Shown piece after piece: positions 44,063 through 52,354 of a DNA stretch of 53,990 nt. The notes beneath the pieces were generated by a model, which had not been told where the DNA came from, did no database searches, and worked only from the letters and a program-made list of their open reading frames with translations. How positions within the stretch are numbered: the first letter of the stretch is position 1; each line of letters begins with the position of its first letter. The stretch is from Marine Group I thaumarchaeote. Its GTDB lineage: Archaea; Thermoproteota; Nitrososphaeria; Nitrososphaerales; Nitrosopumilaceae. The position numbers were made by a program, and so were the translations under genes. The DNA lies in NCBI GenBank assembly GCA_013390905.1, contig JACATG010000005.1, positions 32,001 to 85,990 on the forward strand, given 5' to 3'.

Positions 44063-44374
44063 TTAGCACAAATTTTTTTGTCTAGTTGATTTATCATCCA
44101 TCATTATTTCTTTGTTACATGTAGAACATTTTACTAAATCCAGAATTGGGAAAACTGATTTGTCTTTTTTTGGAATTTGTTGACGTGGGTTATCTGTTTT
44201 ATCTGTAATTTCTGGAATTTTTAATCCAGAAATTCTTTCAAGATATAATTTGTCTGAATTAATGATCTCTTTACTTTCTTTGATTCTTTTTAGAAGATAC
44301 TCATTTTGCCCTGGATCTTCTTTTGATTGCTTTATAGCTTCTGCTAGAATATTTATTAGAAAATTTTTGTTCAA
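44063..44374 (-). CDS. Small protein with C-terminal Cys pair
   Basis: The 103-residue protein has a helical N-terminal part (AEAIKQSKEDPGQNEYLLKRIKESKEII) and CSTC (about residues 83-86) near the end, with one more Cys at the C-terminus. It could bind zinc as an incomplete ribbon or in a dimer. No family is recognised. The 228 bp between it and the DsbA-like gene show nothing identifiable. Confidence 0.6.
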   Translation of the reverse strand: MNKNFLINILAEAIKQSKEDPGQNEYLLKRIKESKEIINSDKLYLERISGLKIPEITDKTDNPRQQIPKKDKSVFPILDLVKCSTCNKEIMMDDKSTRQKNLC

Positions 44375-44563
44375 TTTTTGTTATAATTAATGCTTATTTT
44401 GTAATTATATGTAAATCAGTCATCAAAATTTTCCTTCCAGTCTAGTTTTTTGAGCAAAATTATTTCAAACTAACCTGACAAATGGTCTATTTTTGATAAT
44501 AATTTAGATTTGATCGTAAATCATACAGAAATTTTAAACATTGGTGAAATTCAAAAGATCACC

Positions 44564-44782
44564 ATGGAAGATCAAAAATGTGATGAATGTGATGAAAAAG
44601 CTGTTCGGGAATATGAAGGCAAGTTTCGTTGTGAAAAACATCACTCAGAGGCAAAACGTATAGCCAATATCAAATTTGAAAGAAGCGAATCTCGCAAAAA
44701 ATATGCGGTGATTATTGGAGGTATAACTGGAATAATAATTGGTTCTATAGTAATTTATCAATTTGTTGCAAATTTATCATGA
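44564..44782 (+). CDS. Small zinc-binding membrane protein
   Basis: I place the start at ATG 44564 (MEDQKCDECDEKAVREYEGKFRCEKHHSEA). The frame is open from a TTG at 44510, but TTTTAAA at 44532-44538 fits a leaderless start at 44564. The sequence carries CDEC and CEKHH, a B-box-like zinc site at residues about 6-25, then a C-terminal membrane helix (AVIIGGITGIIIGSIVIYQFV). The 72-residue protein may be a membrane-tethered zinc domain. Unknown role. Confidence 0.6.
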   Translation: MEDQKCDECDEKAVREYEGKFRCEKHHSEAKRIANIKFERSESRKKYAVIIGGITGIIIGSIVIYQFVANLS

Positions 44783-44831
44783 AAAAAGAGTTTTTCTTTA
44801 AATTCGATAACGAAGTATTAAAGGTGATTTA

Positions 44832-45098
44832 ATGAGTGAAACTTGGAGAGAAAGATTAAGCCGAAGAAGACTGGAAATAGGGTTAGAAGGACCAGAATAT
44901 GATTACATCCAAGGTTACATTGAGTTTTATTGTTCTGAGGCGGATCGTAGATGTAAAGAAATTGACATGAACAAAACTGTGGATGAAGTTATCGATTCCA
45001 TGAAAAATGAAGACTTTGATAGATTTACAAGATCAGTTATTAATTTTGTTCATAAAAAACAAGGATATGATGGACAAGCCCCTGCTCAGATGGCTTGA
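44832..45098 (+). CDS. Hypothetical protein, 88 residues
   Basis: The protein starts MSETWRERLSRRRLEIGLEGPEYDYIQGYIEFYCSEADRRCKEIDMNKTVDE and is helical and soluble with two cysteines. A TTTAAATTC element about 30 nt upstream fits a promoter. It is convergent with 45112-45411, ending 13 nt apart. No family is recognised. Confidence 0.6.
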   Translation: MSETWRERLSRRRLEIGLEGPEYDYIQGYIEFYCSEADRRCKEIDMNKTVDEVIDSMKNEDFDRFTRSVINFVHKKQGYDGQAPAQMA

Positions 45099-45111
45099 TG
45101 ATGTTTGAAGT

Positions 45112-45411
45112 CTAGCGTTTTATCTCATAATATTCAACTGGATGAGTAAACTGTTTGTTATAATCAACTTCCTGCCAAAACTTTTCTTCATTAATTTCTT
45201 TTCCTTCTTCAATCCACACGTTTAGGATTTTTTGCATAAACATTTGTGTAGTATTATCAATTTGGGGCCTGATTCCAGTCTCTTTTTCTATTCTATCTCT
45301 TTCTTCTTTGAATTTTTTTAATAATCCTTTGAGGTTTTTGCCGTTTATTTGGGCAGCTTTTTTTCTTTTTTCGGTTTGCAAGTCTTTTCTAAAATTGGAT
45401 AAAAATCCCAT
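45112..45411 (-). CDS. Hypothetical charged helical protein, 99 residues
   Basis: The sequence MGFLSNFRKDLQTEKRKKAAQINGKNLKGLLKKFKEERDRIEKETG is strongly basic-acidic and probably coiled-coil in the first half. The second half is IDNTTQMFMQKILNVWIEEGKEINEEKFWQEVDYN. No metal motif or signal is present. Function unknown. Confidence 0.6.
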   Translation of the reverse strand: MGFLSNFRKDLQTEKRKKAAQINGKNLKGLLKKFKEERDRIEKETGIRPQIDNTTQMFMQKILNVWIEEGKEINEEKFWQEVDYNKQFTHPVEYYEIKR

Positions 45412-45575
45412 AATATTACTATGAGACGTTTTTTAAAAAAGTTCTTAATTATGTCAAATCATTGGCGCCTGTAATTACTCATATTATGTCATAATATTAA
45501 CATGTTAAGAAAAATTTATCATATAGTAATAACTGTAGAGGTTGTTTGTGAGAACAACAATAAGTATTGAAAGAT

Positions 45576-45677
45576 ATGATATGTAAAAAATGTGGTGGTG
45601 AAGCCAGAGTTAATTCTTATGATGAGTTATGGTGTAAAAATTGCGCTATGCTAGTTTATGCATGTAAATGTCATTAA
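45576..45677 (+). CDS. 33-residue zinc-ribbon microprotein
   Basis: The frame from ATG 45576 reads MICKKCGGEARVNSYDELWC... and contains CKKC, CKNC and a CKCH end. Two CxxC pairs spaced about 14 residues apart are the minimal zinc ribbon. Its start is near a TTG/ATG-rich AT stretch. It is one of several similar microproteins between 45.5 and 47.6 kb. The role is unknown. Confidence 0.6.
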   Translation: MICKKCGGEARVNSYDELWCKNCAMLVYACKCH

Positions 45678-45727
45678 CTTGAATCTTTTTGGAAAAAACT
45701 AGAGATTTAGTGATAAAGAATCTAAGT

Positions 45728-45748
45728 AAATGGGCTATAGACCCATTT
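45728..45748 (+). terminator. Possible hairpin terminator
   Basis: AAATGGG (45728-45734) pairs with CCCATTT (45742-45748) across the loop CTATAGA and is followed by ATTTTTC. A hairpin plus T-run could end the 45576 transcript. Archaeal termination usually relies on T-runs alone, so this is tentative. Confidence 0.4.
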
Positions 45749-45965
45749 ATTTTTCAAGTGTTAACGAGTTTATCGACAATCAGTAAAAAGGCAATCCCCC
45801 CTCTTTGTGTGTAAAAACATGCGTTTGACTAACGTAGGACGTGAGTTGGTTTTAGAAAATTAAGAAGAAAGAGTTTTGAATCTTTTTTGAATTATCTGTG
45901 GACCCTGTTTTTGGATGACATTCTAGAAAAAATTGAGTTTACTATTGTTTTTCTGTTTTAGCAAA

Positions 45966-46106
45966 TTACTCTTGAGTTTCTTTTTTTGTGTCCGTGTTTG
46001 TTGTAGTGTCTTGTTTCTTGTCAGATTCTTTGAACGCATTTACGTCATCAGAAACTTTGGTCTTACAAGAACCAATTTTTATTTTTTGAAGTATTTTTTC
46101 AAACAT
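45966..46106 (-). CDS. 46-residue hydrophilic protein
   Basis: The minus-strand frame from ATG 46106 (MFEKILQKIKIGSCKTKVSDDVNAF...) runs to TAA at 45966. It is polar throughout, Thr/Lys/Asp-rich toward the end (DTTTNTDTKKETQE), and probably disordered there. It is much more protein-like than the hydrophobic Phe/Leu-rich frame on the opposite strand. One Cys. No function is known. Confidence 0.5.
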   Translation of the reverse strand: MFEKILQKIKIGSCKTKVSDDVNAFKESDKKQDTTTNTDTKKETQE

Positions 46107-46226
46107 ACGTTAACTGTGTTTCTCTCAGATATATACCGGTGTAATTTTTGAATTAAATTAAGATAACTTCACATTCAAATAATTTGTTCATAAAGTTAAT
46201 CTAGTTGAATTATTGAATAATTTTTC

Positions 46227-46346
46227 ATGATTGGAACATCTCATAAATGTCATAATTCTGGAATTGAGGTTCTGAAAACTACAGTATTGATTAGTGAGAT
46301 CGGTTCCACTGACATTCCATTATGTACAAAGTGCAGAAACAACTAA
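46227..46346 (+). CDS. 39-residue zinc-finger-like microprotein
   Basis: MIGTSHKCHNSGIEVLKTTV... carries an N-terminal CHxS element and a C-terminal CTKC pair. With His 6/9 this could complete a zinc site. It lies between the hydrophilic 46-residue gene and the basic microprotein at 46403-46513. Unknown role. Confidence 0.55.
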   Translation: MIGTSHKCHNSGIEVLKTTVLISEIGSTDIPLCTKCRNN

Positions 46347-46402
46347 TCTAGTGGGTTTAGATATCTGTCTGAATATTATTGGAAGAAAAAGGAAAATAGA
46401 TC

Positions 46403-46513
46403 CTAACGTTTCTTTTTAGTTTTAGAACCTTTTTTTGCAGCTGCGTTTCTTTTCCTAGTGAGAGCACCTTTTTTTGCTGAAGCACTACGTTGAGCTTTTG
46501 TTCTTTTTACCAT
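46403..46513 (-). CDS. 36-residue Lys/Ala-rich H1-tail-like protein
   Basis: Minus-strand frame from ATG 46513: MVKRTKAQRSASAKKGALTR..., then KRNAAAKKGSKTKKKR. It is rich in Lys, Arg, Ala and Ser, like histone H1 tails and like the frameshifted gene at 18948-19261. It probably binds DNA non-specifically. The segment KRNAAAK occurs in both. Confidence 0.6.
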   Translation of the reverse strand: MVKRTKAQRSASAKKGALTRKRNAAAKKGSKTKKKR

Positions 46514-46718
46514 TGAAAAGTACTGGATCACGCTTATTTTTTAATGGTTAAGATAAAGAAAAATTCACTAATAATTACAGTTAGCAGTTCATATCAAATG
46601 TAATTCAAAAGAATAACTCGTAGATTATTGAATACTCTCATCATTCACAATTACTGTTTATTGTCAAACAAAATTTACAGTATCTTTCTAAATAGGTTCA
46701 AGTTTAGGATTAGTTGTT

Positions 46719-46862
46719 ATGACAATAGGATATTGTGTAAAATGCAGAACGAAAAGAGAAATAAAAAATCCAAAATCTGTCACCATGAAAAATGGTAGGC
46801 CTGCAATAAAAGGCACCTGTCCGACCTGTAAGACAAAAATGTACAGAATAGGAAAAGGTTAA
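46719..46862 (+). CDS. DUF5679-like zinc-ribbon protein
   Basis: The 47-residue protein from ATG 46719 contains CVKC and CPTC with the internal NGRPAIKGTCPTCKTKMYRIG. This matches the small DUF5679-type archaeal ribbon in which the two Cys pairs frame an Arg/Lys-rich loop. It is probably a nucleic-acid- or protein-binding ribbon. Function is not known. Confidence 0.75.
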   Translation: MTIGYCVKCRTKREIKNPKSVTMKNGRPAIKGTCPTCKTKMYRIGKG

Positions 46863-46939
46863 TTCGATTTAAAGTTCCTGTAATAATTGAAGGGCCTAAT
46901 TTGAGATAATTCTGGATTAAAAGAAAACGAAAAATTGAG

Positions 46940-47407
46940 CTAATCCTGTTTATTTTCTTTGTGAGTAATTATTATCTCTTCGTCAAATTTCACATTAGGT
47001 ATCCACATTTCGTTTCCGTTTTTTAATTCGATAATGGTTTTTGTTAAATGAATCTCTTTGATTACACCTACTTTATTATCAATTTCTATAATATCACCTA
47101 AATTAACTCGTGGGCCTAAGAAGATACTTAGACCTGCAGCTGCATTTTTTAGTTTATTTTGGAAGGTTATACCCAACACCACTAAACCTACACCTATAGA
47201 AGCAATTATTTCGAACACATACTCAAGTAATCCGAATGAAGTTGACAGATACACTAGTTCACCAGCTATTGCTAACATAGAAACAACTACTACGATTTTG
47301 TGTGATCCAGTAAGTCCCTTGAACTTTACACGGTCAATGTATTTGGCTATTAACATGATTGAAATAGTAATTACTATGGAAATTACAGCAAAGACAATTT
47401 GCGACAT
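46940..47407 (-). CDS. MscS-family mechanosensitive channel, short form
   Basis: The 155-residue protein has three hydrophobic segments (about 3-22, 36-56, 62-82). The MscS pore-to-beta signature GITFQNKLKNAAAGLSIFLGPRVNLGDIIEIDNKVGVIKEIHLTKTIIEL follows. The channel would release osmolytes under hypoosmotic tension. The short C-terminus after the beta domain lacks the usual alpha/beta vestibule part, so this is a minimal version. Confidence 0.85.
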   Translation of the reverse strand: MSQIVFAVISIVITISIMLIAKYIDRVKFKGLTGSHKIVVVVSMLAIAGELVYLSTSFGLLEYVFEIIASIGVGLVVLGITFQNKLKNAAAGLSIFLGPRVNLGDIIEIDNKVGVIKEIHLTKTIIELKNGNEMWIPNVKFDEEIIITHKENKQD

Positions 47408-47489
47408 TAGAAATCGAATTCATTTATTTGATCAGTAATTATAATCATTCATCCTCATGCCACAACTGTCTGGCTTGCTTTTGACAAGT

Positions 47490-47585
47490 CTAGGTATGAA
47501 AAATTTTCTCACAAATGTTACACATAAATTTGTAAGGGCTGATTTGAATCCATTCGATACAACTAATACATTCTTTACTTGTCAT
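47490..47585 (-). CDS. 31-residue two-CxxC microprotein
   Basis: The frame from ATG 47585 (MTSKECISCIEWIQISPYKF...) has CISC and CNIC, a minimal zinc-ribbon spacing of about 12 residues, and then EKIFHT. It lies between the MscS gene and gap. Function unknown. Confidence 0.5.
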   Translation of the reverse strand: MTSKECISCIEWIQISPYKFMCNICEKIFHT

Positions 47586-47780
47586 ACTATCTATCCATCA
47601 TAAACTAATAAAAACATACATCGGTTTCTAGGTAACCTTATCATATTTTGGATGATATTACGATAAAATAAAACAACTGGCTTGTTTGAAATAATCATCA
47701 TTTAACTCAAATTTCTCAAGACAATAAATTGGGAAATTCATGCAATCAATCTAAATAAATGGGACAGCCATACATGATTC

Positions 47781-48833
47781 ATGAAGAAGATTTTTGTCAA
47801 TGGTTATGGAACTATTGGTAGTAGAATTACATCATTTCTTAAAGATGATCCTGAGGTAACAGTGATTGGTGTTGGTAAATACTCCCCCGATGATAAAGTA
47901 GAACTCGCTAATTCTAGAGGTCTGAATGTTTATGTACCAGAAAGAAAACTAGATGATTTTTCAGATTACAAAATTGCTGGAAGTGTAGAGTCTGCACTTG
48001 ATAATTGTGATTTGGTAATTGATGCTGCTCCAGGAGGGTATGGTTATAAAAACAAAAAAAATCTCTATGAACCAAAAAATATCAAAGCAATTTATCAAGG
48101 GGGGGAATCCACTATTGGGTCTGAATCTGTTTCTGATTTACTGTTTAACTCTAGGGTAAACTATGACAAAGCATTAGGAAAAAATCATGTAATGCAAGGT
48201 AGTTGTAATGTAACTGGCATGGGACGAATTCTTGAACCATTACGTAACAAGTTTGGAGACAAATTGATTCGCTTTGATGTGACTCTTATTAGAAGATGGG
48301 CAGATATCGAACAAATTGACGAAGAACTTTCTGACACCATAGAGATGACAGAAAAACCTCATCATGGTGATGATGTTAAGATGTATTTTGGAAAGGATGC
48401 TCCTCTCTTTGTTAGAGCAATCAAGGTACCAACAAAACAAATGCATTTACACATAATGGATATTAGATTCAAAGATTTAGCACCAAAATCTTCTGAAATT
48501 CATGAAATTTTTACAAATGAATCCGGTGTTGCTACTTTGTGGACTGCAAAGGGCACAAAAGATGTTAGAGATTATGCTAAAAATATGGGCTTTAATTTTA
48601 CAGACACAAATATGGTTCATATCCATGCTAATATGACAACTTCGATAGGTGATACAGTTCAGATGATGTATTCTGATGATCAAACAGGAATTGTAATTCC
48701 TGAAAACCATATGCTGATGCAAGCAATGTTATTTGAAAAATCATACGAGGATGCATTGAACCATACAGAATCAATTTTTCATATGAATGAAAAAAAGCAA
48801 AAATTACAAGAACGTTTTGCTAAAAAAGACTAG
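47781..48833 (+). CDS. gap: Type II glyceraldehyde-3-phosphate dehydrogenase
   Basis: The archaeal-type GAPDH works in glycolysis/gluconeogenesis, mostly in the gluconeogenic direction in autotrophic thaumarchaea. The 350-residue protein has VNGYGTIGSRI for NAD(P) binding and catalytic Cys142 in GSCNVTG. TAAATAAAT about 25 nt before ATG 47781 fits a leaderless start. The stop is shared, as CTAG, with the convergent CNNM-type gene. Confidence 0.94.
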   Translation: MKKIFVNGYGTIGSRITSFLKDDPEVTVIGVGKYSPDDKVELANSRGLNVYVPERKLDDFSDYKIAGSVESALDNCDLVIDAAPGGYGYKNKKNLYEPKNIKAIYQGGESTIGSESVSDLLFNSRVNYDKALGKNHVMQGSCNVTGMGRILEPLRNKFGDKLIRFDVTLIRRWADIEQIDEELSDTIEMTEKPHHGDDVKMYFGKDAPLFVRAIKVPTKQMHLHIMDIRFKDLAPKSSEIHEIFTNESGVATLWTAKGTKDVRDYAKNMGFNFTDTNMVHIHANMTTSIGDTVQMMYSDDQTGIVIPENHMLMQAMLFEKSYEDALNHTESIFHMNEKKQKLQERFAKKD

Positions 48834-50083
48834 TAACGGATTCTTTCGATTCTAATTTTTTGAGGAATGTTTTTTGAAACTTTTTCAACAATTATTCTGA
48901 GTTCATCTAGTTCCACCTTGTCTCCCTCTTGTGGAATGTCTTTGAGTTTTTCATGGAGCAACCCATTAAGTGATGCATAATCATCTCCTTCTGGAATGTT
49001 TGTCTTGAAAATTTCGTTAATAATATCAATTTCAATATCTCCATTAGTGATTATTGTATATTGATCAATTTTTTCATATCCTACTGGTTTAGGTAGATCT
49101 GTCTCGTCTTCAATTTCACCTACAATCTCTTCAACCAAATCTTCTAGTGTAACAAGACCTTCAACACCATTATGTTCATCAATAACAATTGCTATGTGGA
49201 TTCTTCTTCCCTGCATCTCTTTTAACAAAGAACTGACCATTTTTTCTTGAGATGCAAAAACAGGTTTTCGTGCAATCTGCTCTAAACTTACCATCTTGTT
49301 GTCTTTCTCTAATTCTTTAAGAATATCTCTAGCATGAATAAATCCAACAATATCCTCTTTCGTATCGCCATAAATTGGAATTCTTGAATGTCCACTTTGA
49401 TTGATTTGCGGCAACGCCTCAAAAAGTAACATTTTGGAATTAAGCGTAAACATCTTTATTCTTGGAGTCATAACAGAACGAATAGCTGTATCATCAAATT
49501 TCAAAGCTCTATGAACTAACTTCATCTCATCTTTCTCAATTGCTTTTTCTGCTAATCCTTGATCAATAACTCCTTTGATATCTTCTTCAGTTATTGGTGG
49601 AGGTGTATAGCTACTTCCAGTTAACTTTACTACTCCTCTTGTAATAACCTCGAAAAATTTTACAACTGGATAGAACACATAACTAAACGCTAGCAATACT
49701 GGAGCAAATCTTAGTGCAATTTTAGTAGAATTTGCATTACAGTATGTCTTTGGAGTAATTTCACCAAATACAAGAATCAAGAATGTCATTACGCCAACTG
49801 CTATTCCCAATCCGTCATTTCCAAACAGTCTGATTGCTAAGCTTGTTGCAAGTGCAGAAGCTCCTACATTTACAAGGTTATTACCAAGATTTACACTTGA
49901 CATCATCCAACTTGGATTAGTTTTTAACTTGTGTAATGCCTTTGAACCTTTCTTTCCTTCATGAAAAAGTTGAATGACCTTTGATTTTGGGATTCCCACT
50001 AGTGCAACTTCCAAGCCACTAAAAAATCCAGATAGCCCAATTAGAACTGCTAATGTTGCAAGTTCTACCCATAGATCTACCAT
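48830..50083 (-). CDS. CNNM/CorC-type protein with DUF21, CBS pair and CorC_HlyC domain
   Basis: In the 417-residue protein, residues about 1-180 contain the DUF21 membrane domain with four hydrophobic segments (LATLAVLIGLSGFFSGLEVALVG and others). A CBS pair follows at about 205-325 (GHSRIPIYGDTKEDIVGFIHARDI, HIAIVIDEHNGVEGLVTLEDLVEEIVGEI), then the C-terminal CorC_HlyC-like domain. The family is linked to Mg2+ (or other cation) export. It is convergent with gap. Confidence 0.93.
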   Translation of the reverse strand: MVDLWVELATLAVLIGLSGFFSGLEVALVGIPKSKVIQLFHEGKKGSKALHKLKTNPSWMMSSVNLGNNLVNVGASALATSLAIRLFGNDGLGIAVGVMTFLILVFGEITPKTYCNANSTKIALRFAPVLLAFSYVFYPVVKFFEVITRGVVKLTGSSYTPPPITEEDIKGVIDQGLAEKAIEKDEMKLVHRALKFDDTAIRSVMTPRIKMFTLNSKMLLFEALPQINQSGHSRIPIYGDTKEDIVGFIHARDILKELEKDNKMVSLEQIARKPVFASQEKMVSSLLKEMQGRRIHIAIVIDEHNGVEGLVTLEDLVEEIVGEIEDETDLPKPVGYEKIDQYTIITNGDIEIDIINEIFKTNIPEGDDYASLNGLLHEKLKDIPQEGDKVELDELRIIVEKVSKNIPQKIRIERIRY

Positions 50084-50235
50084 GATATCCTCCGAAAAAA
50101 TTTCTTAGAACAACTAGACACGTTACTCATTTAGTTTTTTAACACCATCATTTGGATATCATATATTCATAAAACTGAGATTTAACTCTTGAGATATCAA
50201 AGCAATTCTAAATTAATTGAGCCTAAAGGAAGAGC

Positions 50236-51588
50236 CTAATTTTTTGGTGGTTTTGCAAATTTATTTTTGGGATTGGTATGATAATCTACAGGAAGCATTG
50301 CATCTTTTTGTCGGCCTGTAAGAATTCCAACAATTACATCATCCTTTTTGATTATACCTTCATTGATTAATTTCTTAATCCCCACAACTGTTGCCCCTGA
50401 TGCCATCTCACAATCAAACCCATTAAGACCAACAACTGACATACCATCAAGCATTTCAGAGTCTGAAACTGTTGTTACTATGCCGTTTGTAAATTCTAAT
50501 GCACGTAAGCCTTTCAAAATATTTGTAGGTCTACCAATTTGAATTGCAGTAGCTTTAGTTTTGGGGCGTATTCCTTCTTTATCTAAATGATCATAGTATC
50601 TTGATATTAATTCAGTATTAGGCTTACCTTTATTCCATCTAAGTTCTTCTCCTTCAAATTTCCCATTATACAAATCAGACAATGTACTTGCACCTTCAGA
50701 ATTTATGACTGCAATTCTTGGAATTTTTTTAATCCACCCCCACTCATATAATTCCATTAACGCCTTACCACAACTTGAAGTGTTTCCTAAAGCTCCTCCG
50801 GGGTAAACAATCCAATCTGGAGATTCCCAATTAAGATATTCTAACGCTCTAAATGGAATTGTTTTTTGTCCTTCTATTCTAAATGGATTAATTGAATTTA
50901 CTGTATATCCATTATGATTTTGCACATCTTCTAATGACTGTTTTAATGCATCATCAAAATTTCCGTCAACTTCTAAAATTTGAGCTCCAAATTGATATGC
51001 CTGACTAAGTTTTCCTGGAGCAATTTGTCCAGCAGGAATATACACATCACAATTTATTCCCTCATTAGCAGCAAACATACCTGCAGAAGCGGATGTATTA
51101 CCAGTAGACGCACAAACAATTTTTTTTGCACCAATCATTTTTGCATGTGTTACAGCAGTAGCCATCCCATTATCTTTGAAAGAACCACTTGGATTGTATC
51201 CTTCAGGCTGTAACCATAAACATTCATTTGAGATTTCTACGAATTTTGCAACTTTTGACATTTGATACGGTTTTGATTGTCTACCTTCTGCTCCATCAAG
51301 TGATACTAGGTATTTTGAACACTCTTCGATATTTTCAGTATCTATCTGACAAAAATTTAGTAATTCTCTAAATCTCCATACTCCACTCTCATCGAAAATA
51401 TTTCCTTGGGAATTACGTCTTTCGTAAAATACTTTCTTTAGGTTATCCGATGGAATATTTTTATATTTGACATCTAACATGTGGCCATTTTCACATTGTA
51501 CGTTTATGCACTTAATTGTGTATTCTAAACCACATTGAGGATTAATACACTTAAGATAAGCATCATCCTGCATCGTCATTACAGACAA
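50236..51588 (-). CDS. thrC: Threonine synthase
   Basis: ThrC converts O-phosphohomoserine to threonine using PLP. The 450-residue protein has PLP Lys138 in NPSGSFKDNGM, the phosphate-binding ASTGNTSASAGMFAANEGI and GGALGNTSSCGKAL loops. The N-terminus has four cysteines (14, 19, 27, 32: CINPQC and CINVQC) that could form a zinc site, an addition to the usual N-terminal region. The C-terminal part is standard. No other threonine genes are nearby. Confidence 0.93.
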   Translation of the reverse strand: MSVMTMQDDAYLKCINPQCGLEYTIKCINVQCENGHMLDVKYKNIPSDNLKKVFYERRNSQGNIFDESGVWRFRELLNFCQIDTENIEECSKYLVSLDGAEGRQSKPYQMSKVAKFVEISNECLWLQPEGYNPSGSFKDNGMATAVTHAKMIGAKKIVCASTGNTSASAGMFAANEGINCDVYIPAGQIAPGKLSQAYQFGAQILEVDGNFDDALKQSLEDVQNHNGYTVNSINPFRIEGQKTIPFRALEYLNWESPDWIVYPGGALGNTSSCGKALMELYEWGWIKKIPRIAVINSEGASTLSDLYNGKFEGEELRWNKGKPNTELISRYYDHLDKEGIRPKTKATAIQIGRPTNILKGLRALEFTNGIVTTVSDSEMLDGMSVVGLNGFDCEMASGATVVGIKKLINEGIIKKDDVIVGILTGRQKDAMLPVDYHTNPKNKFAKPPKN

Positions 51589-51677
51589 TTAATGACAATT
51601 TAAAGCAAATGTGTAAATTTTACATAAGTCAAGCTATTTTTCCTAAACTTTAGATTAGATTAATCTGAAAAATAATT

Positions 51678-52052
51678 ATGGTTACTTATAATGAATATCT
51701 AAAAAACATACTCAAGCAGATATTAGATTCATATAACATGCTTAAAGAAATTGAAGATAAAAAAGAAGATCTTAATAATATCAAAAAAGAGATGTTGAAA
51801 ATTAATGGATTCTTAAAAGTTGTATTAAAAAAACTTGATAATGATAAAATTACTTCATCTAACTTTAGGATAATAAAATCCAAATTTCAGCATTATTTGG
51901 AAAATTATTACTTTGAAAAAGAAATTGAGACTATGGCACCATTATATTCCAATGACCTTAGTAGGGTAAAAAATATGAGATTAAAAATATTGGAGGCATT
52001 AGAAGATAGAGAAATGATGGAAGAGATTGAAGAGTTAATTAAAAAAATATGA
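51678..52052 (+). CDS. Coiled-coil hypothetical protein
   Basis: The 124-residue protein is almost wholly helical, with heptad-like charge patterns (DSYNMLKEIEDKKEDLNNIKKEMLKINGFLKVVLKKLDNDK). It has no membrane segment or Cys. Its stop overlaps the next microprotein start as ATGA (52049-52052), so the two are probably translationally coupled. Function unknown. Confidence 0.6.
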   Translation: MVTYNEYLKNILKQILDSYNMLKEIEDKKEDLNNIKKEMLKINGFLKVVLKKLDNDKITSSNFRIIKSKFQHYLENYYFEKEIETMAPLYSNDLSRVKNMRLKILEALEDREMMEEIEELIKKI

Positions 52053-52156
52053 CCGATGAAAAAAAATGTGTATTATGTGGATGCAAAGATCATAAATTAT
52101 TTGGATGTTCAAGACACATTTTAAAAAAATGTAGTTGTTACAATGAACAAAATTGA
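52049..52156 (+). CDS. 35-residue Cys/His-rich microprotein
   Basis: The frame from ATG 52049 encodes MTDEKKCVLCGCKDHKLFGC..., with seven Cys (7, 10, 12, 20, 28, 30 and a nearby His/Cys set) in a protein of only 35 residues. The spacing CxxCxCx2H resembles a metal-binding fold such as a zinc finger or cluster. It is coupled to the coiled-coil gene by a 4-nt overlap. A similar pattern is encoded at 52170-52286 on the other strand. Confidence 0.65.
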   Translation: MTDEKKCVLCGCKDHKLFGCSRHILKKCSCYNEQN

Positions 52157-52169
52157 TTTAAAAAAATAA

Positions 52170-52286
52170 TTATTTTCTTCTAGGTCCTGATCTTTCGTGA
52201 AAATTCAAACAACATTTACATTCTTTTTCAATACATTCGGATTCACTATGATGACCACAAATTCCACATTCACAGCTTCTAGACAT
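52170..52286 (-). CDS. 38-residue Cys/His-rich microprotein
   Basis: The minus-strand frame from ATG 52286 (MSRSCECGICGHHSESECIE...) has seven Cys and three His in 38 residues. Its CxCxxCxHH, C and CKCC groups recall the microprotein at 52049-52156, and the two lie convergent, 13 nt apart. They may be diverged paralogues or partners in metal binding. Unknown function. Confidence 0.65.
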   Translation of the reverse strand: MSRSCECGICGHHSESECIEKECKCCLNFHERSGPRRK

Positions 52287-52354
52287 GAAATAAATTATGT
52301 TATTTAGAATATAATGTATACCTTGATTTTTTATGAGTTTAAGGTCAAATGGGA

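Noticed and set aside
45933-46151. A hydrophobic Phe/Leu/Cys-rich plus-strand frame
   Set aside because: Its composition is that of the complement of a Lys-rich gene; the minus-strand 46-residue frame is more protein-like.
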